Origin: an uncultured Roseburia sp. | GTDB lineage: Bacteria; Bacillota; Clostridia; Lachnospirales; Lachnospiraceae | Assembly: GCA_947174805.1 (NCBI GenBank) | Contig: CAMWKH010000022.1 | Coordinates: forward strand, 1 to 50,545 | Reading direction: 5' to 3' | DNA length: 50,545 bases | In this document: one piece after another, positions 15,899 through 23,326 of the stretch | Layout: every line of letters starts with the position of its first letter | Position numbering within the stretch: the first letter of the stretch is position 1 | Program-made: the position numbers and the translations under genes | The notes under the pieces: generated by a model | What the model was told of the DNA's origin: nothing | The model's database searches: none | Seen by the model: the letters and a program-made list of their open reading frames with translations, nothing else

Positions 15899-18625
15899 TT
15901 ACTTTTTATCTTTCTTGTTTTTGTTCAGCTTAATCTTTACTTCCCGCTTCACCATGTAGGGCAGAATCACTTTCAGCTTATCCTCTGTCTTATACATGCG
16001 GCTGCACTCGGGATGCTCTCTAAATAAATGGATGGCATCAAACTCACACTTGGTTGTGCAAAGCCCGCAGCCGATACATTTATTTTCATCCACCACAGAA
16101 GCGCCGCAGCCTAAACATCTGGCAGTCTCCGCTTTCACCTGCTCTTCCGTAAAAGTCTGTTTTACATCCCTAAAGGAATGTTTCCGCTCTTCCACAGATG
16201 CATTGTACCCTGGTATCTGCCGGGAGGAATTGTCATATTCTTCCACCACAATATTTTCTTTATCCAACTCGATAAACTGCCGCCTGTTCCTTCCAATGGT
16301 CATGGAAGTGTGGGGCTGTACGAAACGGTGAATGGAAACCGCTCCCTCTTTTCCTGCTGCGATGGCGTCAATGGCAAATTTGGGCCCGGTGTACACGTCT
16401 CCTCCCACGAAAATATCTCCCTGTCCGCTCTGGTAGGTAAGAGAATCTGCAATGGCTCTGTTCCCCGGCCCTAATTTTACCTTGGAACCCTCTAAAAGAT
16501 TTCCCCATTCAATACTCTGGCCTATGCTGACAAACACATTTTCACAGGGAACGGTAATTGTGTTATTTTCGTCATAAATCGGGTTAAATTTACCATCTTC
16601 GTCAAAGACGGAGACACATTTCTTAAATACCACCCCGGTGACTCTTCCGTTTTCTGAGAGAATTTCTTTCGGGCCCCAGCCGCAGTTTAGGTCTATCCCT
16701 TCCTCTTTTGCCTCGGAAACTTCCTCATTTGACGCAGGCATATGCCCTTCGTCCTCCAGGCAGTACATGGCAATGCTCTCAGCACCGCAGCGCACGTTAG
16801 TGCGGGCTACATCGATTGCCACGTTTCCGCCGCCGATCACCACTGTCTTTCCGTATACCTTGTACTCTTCATTGTCTGCAACGGCCCTAAGGAAGTCAAC
16901 TGCCGTCATAACCCCCGGAGCATCCTCCCCGGGAATTCCTGCCCGTCTTCCTCCCTGACATCCAATGGCAATATAAAATGCCTCATATCCCTCTCTCCGA
17001 AGGTCGTCAAGGGTTACATCTTTGCCCACTTCCACGCCGCACTTTATCTCTACGCCCATTTCACGGAGCACGTCAATCTCGGCTTCCACCACATCTTTCT
17101 CCAGCTTGTAGGAGGGGATTCCGTATACCAGCATACCTCCGGCTCTCTGGTTCTTTTCAAACACCACCGGTTTGTAGCCTTTTTCCGCCAGGTAAAAGGC
17201 GCAGCTAAGCCCTGCGGGCCCTCCGCCGATGATAGCAATTTTCTGGGGGAACGTCCCTCGCATAGAAGGCTGCACTACCGGGGGAATGTAACGGTTTTCA
17301 CTGTCCAAATCCTGTCTGGCAATAAATTTCTTCACCTCGTCAATGGCGATGGCCTCATCAATACTTCCTCTGGTACATGCATCCTCACAGCGGCGGTTGC
17401 ACACATGGCCGCACACTGCCGGGAATGGATTTTCCTTTTTGATAAGGGCAAGGGCGTCTTTGTAACTGCCCTGGGCCGCCATCTTAAGATAACCCTGCAC
17501 TGCAATATGGGCGGGACAGGCTGTCTTACAGGGGGCAGTTCCCGTGTCGTAGCAGTTGATTCTGTTGTTGTCCCGATAATTTTCATCCCATTTTTCCGGA
17601 CCCCATTTCACTGCATCCGGCAGTTCCTGTTTGGGATAGCTTATCTCCCCCTCTTTTGTGCAAAGCTTCTGTCCCAGTTTTACCGCCCCTGCGGGACAGT
17701 ACTCCACGCAGCGGCCGCATGCCACACAGTCCTCTTTTTCCACTCTCGCCACATAGGCGGAACGGGACATGTTTGGCGTATTAAAGAGCTGGGAAGTCCT
17801 AAGGGCATAACACACGTTCACATTACAGTTACAGATGGCAAAAATCTTGTCATGCCCGTCGATATTGGTAATCTGGTGGACAAAACCGTTATCTTCCGCC
17901 TTCTTTAAAATCTGCATTACCTCGTTGTATGTAATATAGTGCCCTCTCTGGGTCTCCACCAGATAATCCGCCATATCTCCCACGCCGATGCACCAGTCCT
18001 CCACATCATCCCCGCATCCCTCATCGTAAGTCTTTCTGGACATACGGCAGGAACAGGGGCTTGCGGCATATTTGCCCTTATACTTTTTCAGCCAATGTGA
18101 AATATGTTCCACGCTTGCCGTCTTATTTTCGGAGCGTATGGCCTTTTCCACGGGAATCACATGCATTCCGATCCCCGCCCCTCCCGGAGGCACCATGGGA
18201 GTCACCTTCTCCAAAGGTTCAAATGTCATACGCTCAAAGAAACGTCCAAGCTGGGGATGTTCCTCAAGCTGTGACTGCCGCATATTGGTAAACTCTGCGC
18301 TTCCAGGCACAAACATAGGCAGAATATACTGCTTTTCCCTTCTGGGATTCTCCCAGTTGTACTCAATCAGCCCCACATAAGCCATTTCCGCCAAAAGTTC
18401 TTCCAGATGCTTTTTGTCTTTTCCCGTAAGGTTCACAAGCTCCTCTATGGTCTTTGGCTTTCTAACCTTCATTTTCAGCGCAACTTCCGCCATCTCGTCT
18501 GTCACAATACACTCTAGCCCCCAGTATTCCGGGTCTTCTGTGGTGATTTTCCGCCCCAGGCGGTCCGTAATCATCTGCCCCAATTCCAAAATCAGTTTTC
18601 TGGGTTTTTTGTTTTGATTTTCCAT
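15899..18625 (-). CDS. Multi-cluster iron-sulfur flavoprotein, GltD-like NAD(P)H oxidoreductase
   Basis: A 908-residue soluble redox protein of composite architecture. An N-terminal region of about 280 residues contains clustered cysteines (SPCSCRMS, a later DEGCGDD...WC and CNCNVNVC). A ferredoxin site CVACGRCVEYCP follows (first Cys about 300), then a glutamate-synthase-small-subunit-like module: cysteine-rich entry TAPCKTACPAHIAVQGYL, FAD-binding IIGGGPAGLSCAFYLAEKG (about 460-480), NAD(P)-binding VIGGGNVAIDVART and a closing GGDVYTGPK. A second ferredoxin site CIGCGLCTTKC begins near 850. It should move electrons between NAD(P)H and ferredoxin or a partner protein. It sits between hypB (13 nt upstream) and hypA (43 nt downstream), suggesting a link to a nickel enzyme. 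AGGAGGGGG precedes the ATG. Not itself glutamate synthase: no large subunit is nearby. Confidence 0.88.
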   Translation of the reverse strand: MENQNKKPRKLILELGQMITDRLGRKITTEDPEYWGLECIVTDEMAEVALKMKVRKPKTIEELVNLTGKDKKHLEELLAEMAYVGLIEYNWENPRREKQYILPMFVPGSAEFTNMRQSQLEEHPQLGRFFERMTFEPLEKVTPMVPPGGAGIGMHVIPVEKAIRSENKTASVEHISHWLKKYKGKYAASPCSCRMSRKTYDEGCGDDVEDWCIGVGDMADYLVETQRGHYITYNEVMQILKKAEDNGFVHQITNIDGHDKIFAICNCNVNVCYALRTSQLFNTPNMSRSAYVARVEKEDCVACGRCVEYCPAGAVKLGQKLCTKEGEISYPKQELPDAVKWGPEKWDENYRDNNRINCYDTGTAPCKTACPAHIAVQGYLKMAAQGSYKDALALIKKENPFPAVCGHVCNRRCEDACTRGSIDEAIAIDEVKKFIARQDLDSENRYIPPVVQPSMRGTFPQKIAIIGGGPAGLSCAFYLAEKGYKPVVFEKNQRAGGMLVYGIPSYKLEKDVVEAEIDVLREMGVEIKCGVEVGKDVTLDDLRREGYEAFYIAIGCQGGRRAGIPGEDAPGVMTAVDFLRAVADNEEYKVYGKTVVIGGGNVAIDVARTNVRCGAESIAMYCLEDEGHMPASNEEVSEAKEEGIDLNCGWGPKEILSENGRVTGVVFKKCVSVFDEDGKFNPIYDENNTITVPCENVFVSIGQSIEWGNLLEGSKVKLGPGNRAIADSLTYQSGQGDIFVGGDVYTGPKFAIDAIAAGKEGAVSIHRFVQPHTSMTIGRNRRQFIELDKENIVVEEYDNSSRQIPGYNASVEERKHSFRDVKQTFTEEQVKAETARCLGCGASVVDENKCIGCGLCTTKCEFDAIHLFREHPECSRMYKTEDKLKVILPYMVKREVKIKLNKNKKDKK

Positions 18626-18638
18626 ATGCTTCCCCCTC

Positions 18639-19307
18639 CTAATTTTTCCACTGCGAAACCTGCAGTCTTAACCAGTCCGCCCATTCCTCCACACCTTCTC
18701 CTGTTTTGGCGCAGATTGGAATGATTTTTGCCTTCGGATTTCTTTTTAAAATATTCTCTTTACATGCCTCCATATCAAAATCAAAATAGGGAAGCACATC
18801 TGTCTTATTAATTAAAACCACATCACAGATGGAAAACATCAGGGGATATTTTAAAGGCTTATCGTCCCCCTCCGGCACGCTTAAAATCATGGCGTTTTTC
18901 ACCGCCCCGGTGTCAAACTCCGCCGGGCATACAAGGTTGCCCACATTCTCAAGCACCACCAAATCCGCATCCCCGGCATTTAAACCGGAAAGTCCCTGAT
19001 ATGTCATGTCCGCATCCAGATGGCACATGCCTCCCGTGTGGAGCTGGATGGCTTTTACCCCCAAATCCGATATGGTTTTTGCATCCACATCAGAGTCGAT
19101 ATCCGCCTCCATCACACCGATTTTCATTTCCCCTTTCAACATCTCAATGGTACGGGTAAGGGTGGTGGTCTTGCCGGACCCCGGGGAGGACATCAGGTTT
19201 AAAAGGAACACCTTTTTTTCTTTTAATTCCCTGCGCACCTCTGCTGCCCGTTTGTCATTGTCGGCAAAGACACTCTGCTTTACCTCTATAATGCGAAAAT
19301 CTCCCAT
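18639..19307 (-). CDS. hypB: Nickel-incorporation GTPase HypB
   Basis: A 222-residue GTPase that works with HypA in nickel insertion. It contains P-loop SSPGSGKTTTL, the metal-site segment CHLDADM, the switch-like ENVGNLVCPAEFDTG and a guanine-specificity INKTDVLPYFDFD. The N-terminal histidine-rich nickel store found in some HypB proteins is absent. The start at 19307 is preceded by AGGAGG only 4 nt away; a longer reading to 19349 would cross this site. First gene of the hypB-flavoprotein-hypA operon and preceded by a near-perfect promoter. Confidence 0.95.
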   Translation of the reverse strand: MGDFRIIEVKQSVFADNDKRAAEVRRELKEKKVFLLNLMSSPGSGKTTTLTRTIEMLKGEMKIGVMEADIDSDVDAKTISDLGVKAIQLHTGGMCHLDADMTYQGLSGLNAGDADLVVLENVGNLVCPAEFDTGAVKNAMILSVPEGDDKPLKYPLMFSICDVVLINKTDVLPYFDFDMEACKENILKRNPKAKIIPICAKTGEGVEEWADWLRLQVSQWKN

Positions 19308-19357
19308 AGTTCCTCCTGGCTTTTTCTGGTTGTTCCAGTTTGTAATCATTTCTTACT

Positions 19358-19386
19358 ATTATACTGTGAGGCATGGATATAGTCAA
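19358..19386 (-). promoter_or_regulatory. Strong promoter of the hypB operon
   Basis: TTGACT (19381-19386), a 17-bp spacer and a perfect TATAAT (19358-19363) on the minus strand lie about 50 nt upstream of the hypB start. I see no nickel-responsive operator of the NikR type. Confidence 0.8.
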
Positions 19387-19524
19387 TCTTTTTCCTTGAT
19401 TTTCCGGTATGTTTTGTTGGAAATGGCGGTTTTGGCTTCTGGTATGACCAGATAGTTTTTACATAATTTGAAAAATGTAAAAATTATCAGTCTTTTGATA
19501 ACTATTGCCTATGGAATATTTGTC

Positions 19525-20099
19525 TCATCTCTTAAATCTGTCGTACAATATCTCTTCTTCCCCAGTGGAAAGAGTTACTTTCTTTTTATACAGCAAAGTC
19601 CAGGATGCCTGATTTTTTGTATAGTCCATTTTATCCTGTGGAAAAAATGAACGGCAAAAAAATCTTCCCCTTGTCTCTTTCTCCGCCAGGAATAAAAACA
19701 TATTTTTTCCCTTCATTTCGTTTTTCATAATATAATCTGCTTTTATAACCGAATAAGTATTAAGCTTTCCATTATACTTAAAAATTGTATCATTACTGTC
19801 AAGCATTTCCTCTAACAATGGAAACATATGGATTCTGCCTGCTATCTTATAATACAAATCTGAGGACTCAAGTTGTTTAGCCGTTATCCTGCCTTCTCCT
19901 ATTGCATCAAATATTTTTCCTCTGTCATGTGATAATTCCGGCCTGTCCGTCAGATATTGAAGTCCCATTAAATGGAAACATTCTTTTCTATCAAAATTAA
20001 TCTGTAATGAAACCGTTTTATTTTTCCTTCCAAGATTATATGATACTCTTTATCTAATAATTTTCTGAAGGCATCTACACAATCACACACATTATGCAT
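19525..20099 (-). pseudogene. Frameshifted PBECR4-like (barnase/EndoU/ColicinE5/RelE-type) protein
   Basis: Two frames together encode one protein of about 190 residues. The first part starts at 20099 (MHNVCDCVDAFRKLLDKEYH) behind a GAGGTAAAGGGA element; about 22 codons in, the similarity moves to another frame as LGRKNKTVSLQINF and FHLMGLQYLTDR, then continues to 19525. A single missing base near 20030 would restore one frame. The pattern HLMGLQYL, the KIFDAIGEGRI helix, IFKYNGKLNTYSVIKADYI and FFPQDKMDYTKNQ fits the PBECR4 family as I recall it, a proposed nuclease fold found in phage and mobile elements. Function is not demonstrated for the family. The gene stands right behind a structured RNA and its terminator-like hairpin. 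The break could be real decay, a sequencing error or, less likely, recoding. Confidence 0.65.
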
Positions 20100-20127
20100 T
20101 CCCTTTACCTCTTTTCTTTTGTACAAT

Positions 20128-20296
20128 AGAAAAAGCCCCGCTTTCGCAGAGCTTTTTCGACGTTTTCTTTCGACTGCCTGCACAGCCTAGCCAGAATGCG
20201 GTAAACGCCAAACCCATTCAAAGCTCGTAAGGCACTGCTCTCTGGCACAACACCTTATGTCAGCGCTTGGACAAACACTCACGTTGCCTGTCTTTA
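20128..20296 (-). ncRNA. Candidate structured non-coding RNA
   Basis: Downstream of a consensus promoter about 165 nt of non-coding sequence read on the minus strand can form several helices: TAAGG/CCTTA enclosing TGC/GCA, GAATGGGT paired with ACC-G-CATTC around TTGGCGTT, and a closing hairpin AAAAAGCTCTGC-GAAA-GCGGGGCTTTTT (20130-20157) that pairs fully when G-U pairs are allowed and ends in U5. Its GC content is well above the flanking intergenic DNA and no reading frame of note runs through it. Size and single-strand motifs such as GGTTTGGCGTTTACC make the raiA class a possibility, from memory only. The PBECR4-like gene starts 30 nt beyond the hairpin, so a leader or an RNA partner are alternatives. 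Confidence 0.55.
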
Positions 20297-20301
20297 TTAA
20301 T

Positions 20302-20330
20302 ATACTATAACAGCCACAAAAATATGTCAA
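20302..20330 (-). promoter_or_regulatory. Promoter of the candidate RNA / PBECR4 transcript
   Basis: A perfect TTGACA (20325-20330) is followed after 17 bp by TAGTAT (20302-20307) on the minus strand. Transcription would start near 20295 and run into the structured segment. Confidence 0.65.
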
Positions 20331-20349
20331 TCAAATTATCCATACACAT

Positions 20350-20378
20350 TTGAAAAATACGAAAACCTGTGCTATGAT
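20350..20378 (+). promoter_or_regulatory. Promoter of the DUF1275 gene
   Basis: TTGAAA (20350-20355), a 17-bp spacer and TATGAT (20373-20378) stand about 50 nt upstream of the DUF1275 start, back-to-back with the minus-strand promoter at 20302-20330. Confidence 0.65.
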
Positions 20379-20426
20379 TTAGTCGTTGCAAAAAGAACTG
20401 GTTATACAAAAAGGAGCATCCTAAAA

Positions 20427-21128
20427 ATGGAATCTGAAAAACAAACCTTATATCTCCACTGTATTATGTGCATCCTGGGAGGATTTTTAGGGGCATATGC
20501 CATTTTGTGCCGCCTGATGAATTTCGGTTCCTCCCAGACTGCAAATTTAATTGATATTTTCTGCAGTCTCTTTGGGGGAGATTTTACAGATTTCCTCCTG
20601 CGGCTCTTTGGGCTTTTCCTGTATGTCCTGGCCATGGTAATCTGTGTTTTGCTCACAAAGAAAACTGCCCTCAATGTGAAACGCTACGCTATTTTTATCG
20701 ATATGGCAGGGCTTATCCTCCTCGCATTTATCCCGGCAGATATCAACCCCATTACAGGCATACTCCCCATCTTTTTTATGATGGCAACCCAGTGGAGCGT
20801 GTTTTCCGGCAACGGGGAATTTAACAGTTCCACCATATTTTCCACCAACAATTTAAAGCAGTTTACCTTTGCCCTTACGAATTATATCTTGGACAAAGAT
20901 AAGGCACAGCTGCGGAAAGCGAAATTTTTCGGCACTTCCCTGCTGTGCTATCACATAGGCGTTATCTTTTCCTTTTTTGCCTGCCGCTCCTTTGGAACCC
21001 ATGCAAGCTTATGCGCTCTTCCTCTTACCTTCTGTGCCCTGATGCCAACGCTTTCCTGCCAGCCGAAACAAAAACAGAATCCCCCGCACGCAAAGTTCCA
21101 GGCACATGGCAATCCACACCCCCTCTAA
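20427..21128 (+). CDS. DUF1275 (YoaK-type) membrane protein
   Basis: A 233-residue integral membrane protein with about six hydrophobic segments (around residues 10-28, 55-75, 85-103, 108-125, 170-188 and 193-210). The layout, with GGFLGAYAI in the first helix, a central WSVFSG and a polar middle loop, fits the DUF1275 family of unknown function. An AAGGAG lies about 11 nt before the ATG. The last helix ends near 21060, but the frame continues for about 25 hydrophilic residues and overlaps the convergent MATE gene by 120 bp, so the tail may be an extension after loss of an original stop. No terminator could be found between the two genes. Confidence 0.8.
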   Translation: MESEKQTLYLHCIMCILGGFLGAYAILCRLMNFGSSQTANLIDIFCSLFGGDFTDFLLRLFGLFLYVLAMVICVLLTKKTALNVKRYAIFIDMAGLILLAFIPADINPITGILPIFFMMATQWSVFSGNGEFNSSTIFSTNNLKQFTFALTNYILDKDKAQLRKAKFFGTSLLCYHIGVIFSFFACRSFGTHASLCALPLTFCALMPTLSCQPKQKQNPPHAKFQAHGNPHPL

Positions 21129-22430
21129 ACCAAACCTGGGAGCTAAAAATGCCCCCAGGGGGATGCGCACCGCCCACATGCTGAAAAAATTCATGCAGCT
21201 TGGAATCAGGGTGTCCCCCGCTCCTCTGAAAACTCCCGACGCTACAATAGATGCTGCGTACATAGGCTCTGCAAAAGCCTCAATGCGGAGCACTTTTGTC
21301 CCAAGGGTTCTGATTGCCTCGTCCGGGGATAATATTCCAATCATATAAGGGGCAAAGGCATATAAAAGTACGCCACTCCCCGCCATCACCGCCATTCCAA
21401 GGCCGGTGGTAAGCCACCCCAGCCGCCTTGTCATATCTTTTCTCCCCGCCCCGATACTCTGGCCGATAAGGGTCGTTGCCGCTGTCCCGATTCCATACCC
21501 CGGCATATAGCAAAGGCTCTCCGCCGTAACGGAGAAGGAGTTTGCCGCAATGGCCACCGTTCCAAGGGGCGCCACGATTTTCGTGCTCATAATCTGAGCC
21601 CCGCACATAACAACCTGTTCAAACCCCACCGGCACTGCAATTTTCACCGCCCGCCGGAAATCTTCCCTTATGAACCTGGTCTTTTCCCCCTTTCTTAAGT
21701 GCAGCATGGGAGATTTCACCAAGAGAAAATATAGCATAAGAGACGCCACAAAAATCTCTGCTAAGGCAGTCCCAAGGGCGGCTCCCGCCACTCCAAGCCC
21801 TGCCCCGGGACAGAAAAACTCCAGTCCAAACAGAGACATCTTTCTGGCAGGAAAAATAAGCACGCTGTTAAATATCACGTCCAATATGCACATGAAAATA
21901 TGAAGGACGCTGGGAAGGCGCATATTGCCGCTGCACTGGAGCATTCCCCCCGCCGCATTGTTCATTTGAATCGCCGGAAGGGAAAGGGCGTACACAAAAA
22001 AATAACGGGAAGCATTTTTACAGATTTCTTCTTCTCCCCCAAGCCATCTGGGAAGAAAAACGCTCATTCCCGCTCCCGCCAAAAAAAGCAGCCCGCTGAA
22101 CAACAGAACTGCAAAAAGCCCCTGGCGCATAATATTCCTGGCCCTCCTTTCTTCCCCTGCCCCGATTCTCTGGGCAATCTGCACCGTAAAACCAATGCTT
22201 GCCGCAGAACAGAGCCCCCCCATAAGCCAGGTGCTGGAGGAGACAAGACCGATAGATGCGGAATCCTTGGCCCCAAGCTGTCCCACCATGGAGGCGTCAA
22301 TATACTGCATCACAATAGAAGAAATCTGGGCCATAATTGCAGGGATGCTTAACTGAAAAATTAAAAGGAGCTGCTGGCCAAAGGCCAGCCTTTCCCCCTT
22401 ACGCATCTTTTCCAATAAATTTTGTTTCAT
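21009..22430 (-). CDS. MATE family efflux transporter
   Basis: A 473-residue protein with twelve predicted membrane helices and the internal two-fold pattern of multidrug and toxic compound extrusion pumps. Typical points are LSIPAIMAQISSIVMQYIDASMVGQ cut here to its key part IDASMVGQLG, GFTVQIAQRIGAGE in the first half and IGQSIGAGRKD in the second. MATE pumps exchange cationic drugs or metabolites for Na+ or H+; the substrate is unknown. The ATG follows the DUF3737 stop by three bases, so the two are coupled. Its 3' end overlaps the convergent DUF1275 gene by 120 bp. It may be co-transcribed from the csoR promoter far upstream, but this is not certain. Confidence 0.92.
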   Translation of the reverse strand: MKQNLLEKMRKGERLAFGQQLLLIFQLSIPAIMAQISSIVMQYIDASMVGQLGAKDSASIGLVSSSTWLMGGLCSAASIGFTVQIAQRIGAGEERRARNIMRQGLFAVLLFSGLLFLAGAGMSVFLPRWLGGEEEICKNASRYFFVYALSLPAIQMNNAAGGMLQCSGNMRLPSVLHIFMCILDVIFNSVLIFPARKMSLFGLEFFCPGAGLGVAGAALGTALAEIFVASLMLYFLLVKSPMLHLRKGEKTRFIREDFRRAVKIAVPVGFEQVVMCGAQIMSTKIVAPLGTVAIAANSFSVTAESLCYMPGYGIGTAATTLIGQSIGAGRKDMTRRLGWLTTGLGMAVMAGSGVLLYAFAPYMIGILSPDEAIRTLGTKVLRIEAFAEPMYAASIVASGVFRGAGDTLIPSCMNFFSMWAVRIPLGAFLAPRFGLEGVWIAMCLELCVRGILFLFRLAGKRWHQGTEGKRKSA

Positions 22431-22433
22431 ATA

Positions 22434-23267
22434 TTACCCGATTATGACCTTTCCTTTCGCATTTTCATCATCCATAATAAGTTCCCCCACTGCGGGGACT
22501 TTTATAGTACCCATTGCCGGATTTTTAATGCTTTTCACAGGTGCGGTAAGCTCCGCCTCCACCTGGGATTTTTCAAATGCCAGATCCGTATCCGTCATCT
22601 TACAGTTGATGAGTTTTAAATTCTTACAGTAGCAAAGGGGCTGGGTTCCAATAATATGGCAGTTGATAAAAGTAAGCCCGTCGGCGTACCATCCCAGATA
22701 CTCCCCTTTAATGGTACTGTCAGCTACCACCACATTTTTTCCGTGCCAGAAGGCGTCCTTTGTGTCAAAGTCACAGTTTTCAAACCGGGCATCCTCTATG
22801 TACTGAAAGGAATACTTTCCTTTCATGGCCACATGGGAAAAATTTATTTTAGAGGAGCGCATGAAAAAGTATTCGCTCTCCGCCCTGCACCCCTCCATGG
22901 AAATCCCATTGACAGACCAGCCAAACTCCGGCGAGATAATGTCACAGTCTTTTAAATATATGTTAGAACATTCCCGCAGCGCCTTGATACCGTGAAGCTT
23001 TGTGTTTTTTATTTCTACATGTTCAGAATACCACAGGGCGGCACGGCACAGCTCTGTCATTTCTGAGTCCTGGATTTTAAGATTATGGTTATGCCAGAAG
23101 GGATACCGGAGATTAAAATAGCATTTCTTCACCTCTATATCTGCGGCCTCCTTCAAAGCGCTCTCCCCGTCCGCCGGGCCGTCAAAAGAACAATTCAAAA
23201 CCTCAACGCCCCGTTCCCCGTACAGGGCACGCTCCATGTCAAACTGCTGTTTTTCAATTACCTTCAT
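22434..23267 (-). CDS. DUF3737 family protein, predicted right-handed beta-helix
   Basis: A 277-residue protein built of short repeated strands (patterns such as VEIKNTKLHG, IYLKDCDIIS, ARFENCDFDT and LTFINCHIIG), as in parallel beta-helix proteins. It starts MKVIEKQQFDMERALYGERG, the recognisable N-terminus of DUF3737 proteins. No catalytic residues can be assigned and there is no signal peptide. A start at 23267 is favoured by GGTGGAG 10 nt upstream; a longer reading reaches 23303. The gene lies 59 nt after copA and three bases before the MATE gene. Function unknown. Confidence 0.85.
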   Translation of the reverse strand: MKVIEKQQFDMERALYGERGVEVLNCSFDGPADGESALKEAADIEVKKCYFNLRYPFWHNHNLKIQDSEMTELCRAALWYSEHVEIKNTKLHGIKALRECSNIYLKDCDIISPEFGWSVNGISMEGCRAESEYFFMRSSKINFSHVAMKGKYSFQYIEDARFENCDFDTKDAFWHGKNVVVADSTIKGEYLGWYADGLTFINCHIIGTQPLCYCKNLKLINCKMTDTDLAFEKSQVEAELTAPVKSIKNPAMGTIKVPAVGELIMDDENAKGKVIIG

Positions 23268-23326
23268 CACTTTTTCACTCCACCTTTTATCAAAACTTTT
23301 CAATTACTCCCAGATCCGGCCCTGGC

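Noticed and set aside
16742..17908. Long 388-codon open frame on the plus strand
   Set aside because: It is antisense to the Fe-S flavoprotein, has no ribosome binding site and low-complexity, His/Cys-rich composition; a mirror of the real gene.
15899..18625. Glutamate synthase small subunit proper
   Set aside because: The protein is twice the usual size with extra ferredoxin and N-terminal cysteine domains, and no large subunit gene is adjacent.
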